Shown: positions 1 to 5,803 of the stretch, piece by piece
Numbering within the stretch: position 1 is the stretch's first letter
Layout: the number at the start of each line of letters is the position of its first letter
NCBI GenBank assembly: GCA_938037005.1
Contig: CALHVR010000005.1
Location: 1-5,803, forward strand
Source: an uncultured Leptotrichiaceae bacterium
GTDB taxonomy: Bacteria; Fusobacteriota; Fusobacteriia; Fusobacteriales; Leptotrichiaceae
Length of the DNA: 5,803 bases
Reading direction: 5' to 3'
The notes under the pieces: generated by a model
The model's input: only the letters and a program-made list of their open reading frames with translations
Told to the model about the DNA's origin: nothing
Databases searched by the model: none
Program-made: the position numbers and the translations under genes

Positions 1-143
1 TACCAACCTGAACTTTGTCCAAGTTTTATTGTTTCGTCTTCATGAACATAAGCCACACCGTAAGAATTACTTTCAAAGTCTTTTATTCCTACTGTATCTG
101 TTTTAAATTCATCTTTCATTCCAAATACTTTAATTTTATTATT
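1..143 (-). other. Start of the outer-membrane beta-barrel domain, truncated by the window edge
   Basis: Residues 1887-1933 (NNKIKVFGMKDEFKTDT, then VGIKDFESNSYGVAYVHED and ETIKLGQSSGW) are the first strands of the autotransporter beta-domain. They alternate polar and hydrophobic residues as expected for membrane strands. The 'YGVAYVHEDETxKLG' motif is well known from fusobacterial members. Most of the barrel and the terminal aromatic residue used by the BAM insertion machinery should lie beyond base 1. Confidence 0.85.
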
Positions 144-3100
144 TTGTTTTGAAGGGTTATACCAATCTGTCATTAAATATTTAAACTCTTTATTTAATTG
201 ATCTCCTGTATTTTTTATTCTCATTTGTGTATTTGCATATTGGTGACCCATCATTTCGTCGAATGATTGTAACATTAACATTTGTTCGTTTTTACCAATT
301 CTATTGAGTTTATTAAATATTAATTTTTCTCTGTATCCTCTATCTCCTATTTTAGTATCAACACCGTATCTTTGATCTAATCCATCTAAGAAATTCGAAT
401 CATTTGCACTTTTTAACCCAAATTGTTCTTTATAATCTCTTTTACTCATTACAACTGAATTTGTTGCATCATCATAAGTTGTAATCCAGTTTAATGCACC
501 TGAATAAATATTTGGTTTCCCTGATACATTTCCCATTGCATCTATGAATTTTTTAATTATATTTGATCCAATTCTTATATCTTTTTCACTTGTAACGTCT
601 GCGGCTTCAGCTCCAATAATTAAATCTGTAGAAGAATTTGATGAAGAATATCCTACTCCATTTATTGGATTTGTTTTCCCTAAAGTATCTACATAAATTC
701 CAACATTATCAAATCCTAATGTTACTGTATTTATATCTGTTGACGGAATTTCATAAGGATCTATTGTTTTCCCATTTCTTTCTACTATTACTTTCCCCGA
801 AGCATCTGGTTTTAACGAAACTGCTCCACCTGGAACTTCATTTGAGGCATCATATCCTTTACTATAAACATTTTTCCCTAAAATTTCTCCATTTACAGTA
901 ACAGATCCGCCTGCTCCATTTATTTCATTCCCAACAATTAATTTAGTTGTTCCATCTTCACCAATACTCTTAACATCATAAGAAATACCTTTTGAATCTT
1001 TACCATTTACAGTTATGTTTCCATAGTTTTTAATTAATGAATTTTGAATAAATAATCCATAACTCTCTCCAGCATTAATTGTAATATTTCCATGATTTTC
1101 TAAAGTTGAATCTTTAATCCCTATTCCAACAATTCCTTTAACATTAGTATTTCCGTTAGCAGTTGAAATATTTCCATTATTTATAACTTTAGCTCCACTA
1201 CTTGCATAAATTCCTGTCATTCTACTTACTGGTGATGTCGGATCAAAAATTATATTTTTGTTATTTGTAAGTGTAGTTCCATTTCCAGAAGCATAAACAC
1301 CTATTGAATTATCTCCTTTAAGTATAATATCTCCATTATTCAATGTTACATTTGCTCCACCATCTGCTGCGACACCTATTCCGTTCAATAAACTTCCATC
1401 AGAAGCAACTGTTGAGCCACCAATCATTATATTTCCACTATGTGTCAATGTTCCACCATTACTATAAAGTCCTACATTCCCGTTTCCATTTTCCATACTA
1501 ATAGTATTATTTACTGTGGCTGTACCACCAACATTATAAATTCCATAGTTATTATTTCCAGTTGCCGTTATATTAGTATTTACATTCAACGTATTTTGTC
1601 TTGAATATATATAAATTCCATCATTTTCTAATAAAGCTTTACCTGTTGCAGATGTAGTTAAAGTTGATCCTGTTCCAATCAATGCATATCCAAATGATTT
1701 ATCTCCAACATTAAATTCTCCACCATTATCTTTTATAATAGTCCCTGCTACTGTGTCCGCTGTAAATACTCCAACAGCATTATTATTTCCAATATTAAAT
1801 TTGGCACCATTATTAATTACAATATTTCCTGCTGGATTTGCTACTCCTGTATCTGAGTAAATTCCTGTTCCACTTTCTCCAACAGTTATAACTGATGTTC
1901 CCCCTATTTCAACATCTTTTCCTAATATACCATACGAATTTTTACCAACAGTTATAGTTTTTTCATTTTTAACTTTTACACCTTGTGATTTAGCAAATAT
2001 TCCAACTCCATCTCCTAAATTATCAGTTCCTGCCTCTATCGTTCCCTTATTCGTAATTGTACTTGCAGAAGAACTTTCAGCATAAATTCCTACACCTTTC
2101 GCTGCTTTAATAATTCCATTTGTATCATTTTCTATCGAACCGATTTCTTTACCAGCAATTCCCGTTGCATTTGCTCCACTTACTTCTATCGTTCCGTTAT
2201 TTCTTGCAGTTAATGAAGTATTTTGAACATTATTTGTATCATTATTTTCTAAATAAATTCCTACAGCTTTCTCTCCGTCTAATGTAACTGTTCCGTTATT
2301 ATTTATTGAAATTGATCCATAAGTCCCAGCTGCTTGATTATATTCATTTCCAATTATCTCTCCCTTATCTACTCTTGAAGATATTCCTAATAATCCTATT
2401 GATTTATTACCACCAATACTTACAGTTCCACCATTTGTTATTTTAGATCCATTTATAGCATATACTCCAACAGCTTCATCATTAGCTGCATTTTCTGTAT
2501 GTCTTTCTACTTCTACTTTTGCCGCTGCATCTGTATTTACTTCTCCATAATTAATATAAATTCCAACAGCTCCATTTCCTGAGTCAGTTCTATCAGCACT
2601 AACTTTAGTATTTGCTTCTAAATTAATTTGAGTTTCATTACTATTTGTAGCATTTTTACTTGAACTCATATCAAGACCTACAATTTGAGTTAATCCCAAA
2701 CTATTTAATTCTGTTGAATTTAAGTGAGCTATGACATTGTTTCCAGACAATACATGTAATTTTGCTCTTTGAATAATTAAACTTCTAACATATGCATCTA
2801 TATTTTGATCTCTTCCTGTTTCAACTGAAACTTTTTTATCCAATGTTTGATCTATATTAAATGTTCCTAACCCGTCAACTCCAGCCATCTTATATTTATT
2901 ATAATTTATTCCTGTTTCTGGATCTACTGTATTGATAGTAGGATGTGTTCCTCCCGCATTTAATACATTATTATATAATGTACTTAATTGTAATGTTGGT
3001 ACATTTTTTAAATTAAATAACACTACATCATTTGAATAAATATTTATTTTTGAATCAGTCCCCCAAAATACTGATGGATGCGTTAAATCGTTTTCATATC

Positions 3101-5803
3101 CTATCGCTTTTCCTCTAAGTGTCAATTCAGAATGATCTAATGTAATTCTTCCATTATTAGAACCGTATAATGCAAATCCTTCTCCATCATATTCTATTTT
3201 TGAATTTGATAAATCAACATTTGAATTATTTCCAGTTGAAATTACTGCTGCTGATCCATTTTTTATTTTTATATTGTTATATTTAGCTTCAATTTTTGCT
3301 CCATTATTTGCAAATAACCCAAATCCAGTATATCCGTTAGTATCTGCTAATTTTGTACCAGTTACCTCTATATTAGGTGTATTTGACAGTTCAGTTTTAG
3401 ATATTGTAACTACTGTATTCGCATCTTGTGCAAATACTATTCCCGTATTTTTTCTATTTGTCGTAGAAGCATCTTCTGACACAGTAACATTTTTTGCAGT
3501 TACTCCATCCGTTACTTTTACTTTAGCTCCACTTGAAGCATATATTCCAAATGAATCTTTAGTATCTTTCATTTGTAAATCTTTAACAACTACATCTTCC
3601 GTTGCTCCAGTTGGTAATGCAGCATTTCCTTTTGAAACAATTCCGTTATTTGCTACTCCGCCATTCATTATTAATGATCCAGTAGATTTTATTGCTCCTT
3701 TTCCATCAGTTAATAACCCTATATTATTAGTTCCAGTTTCACCAGCTAAAATTTCAACACTTCCTCCACCTAAACTAAGTAATTTATTTTGTAACGGATG
3801 CACTCCAACATTTCCCTTAGTTTTATCAAATATTTTAATTTTATGTGAACTTAAATTTATTGCTGCATTCGATAAAATACCAAATGATCCTTCAATATTT
3901 TCATCTGGACTACTTGGATTAATATCATAATCAGTTAATTCTTCTCCAGCCGTCATTCCAGATACTGTTGCCGTCGTAAATTTTTGATTTCCTTTTCCTT
4001 TTGCACCAATATTTATAGCTAAATGCCCTTCAACTGTTCCTGAATTTGCAAATTGATACAATCCTATACTTTTATCTCCAAACAATTCTAACGGTTTATA
4101 TTCTCCTGCTAACACAGTATTATTTGTTGTATCAGTTGTATCTAATATAAAATCTTTAGTTACAAATTGTGTATCTAAATTTGATTGTCTTTTTATATAA
4201 ATACCAGCAGATCCTTCTCCATACATTTGTGTTATTCCTCTATTAACTACAGTTAAAGGTTTAGTACTTGAGGCATCATACACATATCCAACACCAGATA
4301 AAGTATAATTTTTCATACTTCCACTATTATACATTACATTATGACTTTTATAACTAACATCATTAGATACAACAAAACCTGCTGTAAATTTATTGTATTC
4401 TTTATCTACATTAGCTTCTTCTTTTGCTTTATAAGGTTGAAATATTACTTCTCCCGTATTTATTGCAGCTTGTTTCCAATATATATTTCCAACATGAGTA
4501 TATGTGTTAGTTAAAGAAGTATTTCCACCTTCTATAACAATTTTTCCACTATTTAACCAAGTATGAGAATTCGTTGCTAAAAAACTTCCTGTTGTTACAC
4601 CATTTTCTTTACCTTGTGTATCAGTCCCTTTAATAGCCATAGCATCATCATAAGCACCAAGTATCTCTGTTTTTTTAGCTTCTTCCAATCCTGCTGTAGC
4701 AACTTCATATTGTGGTCTTTGAGTTGTTATCAATGCTGCCCCATGAACATCTAAATGTACAAATTCTCCTAAATTAGACGTTCCATTTTGAAATTCTCTA
4801 GTATAAAGAAAATTCCCATTACTTAAAAAAGCTGACCCATTTGATTGTGATCCTACAACCGATTGAAATCCTTTCTGCCCTGAGTTAGTTCCTCCCGTTT
4901 TTTCAAGATTACTCCAAGTTCCATTTGGCGCTACTGTAATAGGAGGGTTCCCCCCTGTTGCATTACTTGTTACATACTTAGGAAACGCATTTACTCCACT
5001 ATAATTTTTATATTCATATTTCCAGTTATCTCCTGTATCTCTTTTTACTTTAAAATCCCCAGAAGTTATTGCTACCATTTCTATCGTACTATTATTACCA
5101 CTTCCATCTATTACATTAGATTCCCCGTTTCCATTTGATACTACTGTAACATTAAACTGAGGTTCTGCAATATTAGGTATAACCGGATTAGAAGGCAAAT
5201 CAGGTATTTTAGCCGTTCTAGGTATAAATCCCGGCAAGCTAACCGTAGGTGCTTCCGGTAAACTCGTAAGTTTATTTTTATTTATACTTTTTGGTTTTAC
5301 ATTAGCACTTAGTTCTATACTTATCGGCCCTTCTTGTTCTATCTTCCTTGCTTCAATCAATCCATATCCTACTTTTTTTCCAACTTCATTTCTTGTTGTC
5401 GTAGTTGCACTAGGAACAACTGTATCTCCTAATGTTGTAATTTCACTTGCATTCGCAACAAATGTTCCATCTGGTTTTTCATAAGTATCGTTTTCAACAT
5501 TATATACAAGTTCTCTCGATTCTGCTATTCTATACTTATTTTTTACTGTTTTTTCTTCATAAATTTTAGAATCTCTATTAATATTTATATTTGACACATA
5601 CCAAGGATCTTGCTTAAATATCCCCTCATAAGGATATTTTTCATCTTTATCCCCTTTTCCACTATATCTACCCTTATTACTACCAATAAAAGTATTTACC
5701 CCAAATTGCCAACTTGACCAAGGACTTTTCACCACTTGATCCCCTTGCTCCATTAATTTTATTAATTCTAAATTAGTATCTTTTAATAATTTTTCATTTT
5801 CTT
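1..5803 (-). CDS. Fusobacterial type Va autotransporter adhesin, partial at both ends
   Basis: This giant surface protein should export its own passenger across the outer membrane through a C-terminal beta-barrel and display it for adhesion or aggregation. The frame gives 1933 sense codons with no stop, so there is no frameshift or degradation inside the window. In order it shows a conserved N-terminal segment (about residues 1-71), a proline-rich linker (180-216), a long Gly/Asn/Thr/Ser-rich passenger with beta-helix repeats, an end-of-passenger module (1640-1832), a helical linker (1833-1886) and the beginning of the barrel (1887-1933). Related proteins start roughly 80 residues earlier with a signal peptide and end with a barrel of about 250-300 residues. 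The full protein is therefore probably near 2250-2300 residues; this is an inference. No cysteine codon was found in the frame. The ligand cannot be told from sequence. The family call is secure; equating it with a named adhesin such as RadD or Fap2 is not supported. Confidence 0.95.
144..305 (-). other. Alpha-helical translocation linker
   Basis: Residues 1833-1886 run from NRIGKNEQMLMLQSFDEMM through GHQYANTQMRIKNTGDQLNK to EFKYLMTDWYNPSKQ. The composition is strongly helix-forming and unlike the Gly/Asn-rich passenger. In type Va autotransporters the segment just before the barrel threads the pore as a helix, and this stretch sits exactly there. The 'FDEMxGHQYxN' core is characteristic of fusobacterial autotransporters. 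Confidence 0.85.
306..884 (-). other. Conserved end-of-passenger module, autochaperone-like position
   Basis: Residues 1640-1832 carry a series of motifs familiar from the C-terminal end of fusobacterial passengers. These are NVGIYVDTLGKTNPINGV, LIIGAEAADVTSEKDIRIGS, NIIKKFIDAMGNV, a serine/tryptophan strand (YSGALNWITTYDD), VVMSKRDYKEQFG and DGLDQRYGVDTKIGDRGYRE. The repeat pattern ends here and is replaced by more hydrophobic and charged sequence. In other type V autotransporters the last part of the passenger nucleates folding outside the cell; this segment has the right position for that role, which is an inference. The match to family motifs makes the identity firm even without a search. 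Confidence 0.8.
885..2570 (-). repeat. About 20 degenerate beta-helix repeats
   Basis: Residues 1078-1639 can be cut into about 20 consecutive units, mostly 22-34 residues and extremes of about 22 and 45. Each starts with '[VIYTF]-G-[IVL]-[YFLA]' and contains a later 'N-x-G-x-[IV]-x-[IV]' strand. Units include VGVYAINGSKITNGGTVSIG, VGIYAESSSASTITNKGTIE, YGIYNVGGTATVNNTISM, VGLYSNGGTLTHSGNIMIG and YGLFIQNSLIKNYGNITVNG. The array is protein-level: the units differ widely in codons, so it is not a recent DNA tandem repeat. This is the pattern expected of stacked rungs in a right-handed beta-helix passenger. Two adjacent units near 1009-1096 place NHGNIT and NYGNIT exactly 69 bases apart. Confidence 0.8.
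2577..3080 (-). other. Non-repetitive middle module of the passenger
   Basis: Residues 908-1075 interrupt the repetitive passenger. The segment runs from HPSVFWGTDSKINIYSND through VVLFNLKNVPTLQLS, LNAGGTHPTINTVDPETG and YKMAGVDGLGTFNID to YVRSLIIQRAKLHVLSGNNV and LTQIVGLDMSSS. It has more bulky hydrophobic and charged residues than its surroundings and lacks the rung pattern. I recall comparable segments (a 'FNL' strand, then a 'VDG-x-G-x-F-x-ID' strand) in the middle of other Leptotrichia and Fusobacterium adhesins. It is therefore probably a conserved module and not an insertion specific to this gene. Function unknown. Confidence 0.55.
3081..5153 (-). other. N-terminal half of the passenger, irregular beta-helix-like
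   Basis: Residues 217-907 are rich in Gly, Asn, Ser and Thr. They carry scattered copies of the 'aliphatic-G-[IL]-[YF]' plus 'N-x-G-x-[IV]' pattern expected of right-handed beta-helix rungs. Examples are SIGLYQFANSGTVEGHLAIN, SFGIYASSGAKVKV, TGFGLFANNGAKIEA and FALYGSNNGRITL. The spacing is less regular than in the second half of the passenger. The first 200 residues (around GTWSNLEKTGG, FVHLDVHGAALITTQRP and HTWLNSGKIVIEGGN) look like a capping or variable region at the passenger tip. No enzymatic motif is visible, and no RGD or other recognised ligand-binding motif was found. The beta-helix fold is inferred from pattern, not demonstrated. Confidence 0.7.
4950..4955 (-). repeat. Six-G homopolymer tract in the coding strand
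   Basis: The coding strand reads ACAGGGGGGAACCCTCCT here, encoding TGGNPP, and the frame is intact. Six consecutive G are unusual in an otherwise AT-rich gene that normally uses GGA for glycine. The tract is followed directly by CCCTCC, making an imperfect inverted repeat. It could be a slippage site; a tract of six is short for phase variation, so this is only a possibility. Confidence 0.5.
5154..5264 (-). other. Proline-rich linker before the passenger
   Basis: Residues 180-216 run from SLPEAPTVSLPGFIPR to NPVIPNIAEPQF and hold nine prolines in 37 residues, in a protein whose passenger has very few. Relatives carry a similar stretch of 'P-x-[VL]-x-x-P' spacers between the N-terminal domain and the passenger. 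It probably forms an extended, non-helical spacer. The role is inferred from composition and position. Confidence 0.75.
5265..5589 (-). other. Variable charged segment between N-terminal domain and proline-rich linker
   Basis: Residues 72-179 contain mixed charged and polar sequence (for example SRELVYNVENDTYEKPDGTF and EARKIEQEGPISIELSANVK) with no beta-helix signature. The final part, ISIELSANVKPK, resembles the 'VxLNxxxRPK' strand that precedes the proline-rich linker in relatives. The preceding 80 or so residues I do not recognise. The reading frame contains an A7 run at 5373-5379 that is intact here. Confidence 0.6.
5590..5801 (-). other. Conserved N-terminal segment of fusobacterial autotransporters
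   Basis: Residues 1-71 open with a charged amphipathic helix (ENEKLLKDTNLELIKLMEQG) and continue into VVKSPWSSWQFGVNTF. A Gly/Lys-rich stretch (GRYSGKGDKDEKYPYEG) and the aromatic motif DPWYVSN follow. From family knowledge, this order matches the autotransporter-associated N-terminal domain found just after the signal peptide and coiled helix in many Leptotrichia and Fusobacterium adhesins. The signal peptide and start codon should lie just outside the window, above base 5803. The function of this segment is not established; its position suggests a role in periplasmic transit or at the tip of the displayed passenger. Three of the 11 tryptophans in the visible protein fall in these 71 residues. 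Confidence 0.85.

Noticed and set aside
638..901. Plus-strand open frame of 87 codons, Leu/His/Phe/Lys-rich
   Set aside because: It is antisense to the conserved end-of-passenger module of the adhesin. Its composition is low-complexity (Leu, His, Lys, Phe), with no domain and no plausible ribosome binding site.
885..2570. Possible CRISPR array or recent DNA tandem repeat, suggested by recurring 'CCATTATT' and 'ATAAATTCC' words
   Set aside because: The recurring words are the complements of codons for Asn-Asn-Gly and Gly-Ile-Tyr in protein repeats. Unit lengths vary and there is no exact repeat with constant spacing or unique spacers.
3274..3930. Plus-strand open frame of 218 codons with a hydrophobic, Pro/Phe/Val-rich translation
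   Set aside because: It lies entirely antisense to the autotransporter frame. Its composition is what the complement of Gly/Asn/Thr/Lys codons gives when read in the other direction. No ribosome binding site precedes the ATG (the sequence before it is AT-rich without a purine-rich box), and the translation matches no family I know.
1..5803. Possible trimeric (type Vc) adhesin or two-partner secretion exoprotein instead of a classical autotransporter
   Set aside because: The protein enters a single-chain helical linker and beta-barrel start with fusobacterial type Va motifs (FDEMMGHQYAN, YGVAYVHEDETIKLG). There is no YadA-like head or stalk pattern and no separate TpsA-type secretion domain in the visible part.
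1..5803. A hidden novel system (toxin, nuclease, defence gene or regulatory RNA) within the window
   Set aside because: One continuous coding frame covers every base and no catalytic motif, tRNA-like or rRNA-like structure, or intergenic space was found.

Overview
The whole window lies inside one very large protein-coding gene on the minus strand. Hand translation in the frame with its first complete codon at 5801-5799 and its last at 5-3 gives 1933 consecutive sense codons without a stop. Neither the start codon nor the stop codon is in the window. The gene's 5' end lies beyond base 5803 and its 3' end beyond base 1. Residue numbers below count from the codon at 5801-5799.

The product is a type Va autotransporter adhesin of the fusobacterial kind. 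From N to C terminus it shows the family's conserved N-terminal segment (MEQGDQVVKSPWSSWQFGVN), a proline-rich linker, and a long Gly/Asn/Thr/Ser-rich passenger built of beta-helix-like repeats. These are followed by a conserved end-of-passenger module (GIYVDTLGKTNPI ... DQRYGVDT), the alpha-helical translocation linker (NRIGKNEQMLM ... FDEMMGHQYANTQ) and the first strands of the outer-membrane beta-barrel (YGVAYVHEDETIKLGQSSGW). The barrel is cut by the window edge.

The organism is most likely a member of Fusobacteriota, probably Leptotrichiaceae such as Leptotrichia. The reasons are the family-specific N- and C-terminal motifs and the strongly AT-rich codon use (mostly AAT, GGA, ATA, AAA, ACA). 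The genus is an inference.

Layout by minus-strand reading order: 5801-5590 conserved N-terminal segment; 5589-5265 variable segment; 5264-5154 proline-rich linker; 5153-3081 N-terminal half of the passenger; 3080-2577 non-repetitive middle module; 2570-885 array of about 20 degenerate beta-helix repeats; 884-306 end-of-passenger module; 305-144 translocation linker; 143-1 start of the beta-barrel.

I see no second gene, RNA gene, mobile element, CRISPR array, promoter or terminator. The plus-strand open frames are antisense shadows. This is a known type of surface protein rather than a new system. The points of interest are its repeat architecture, the complete absence of cysteine, the non-repetitive middle module and an unusual G6 tract.
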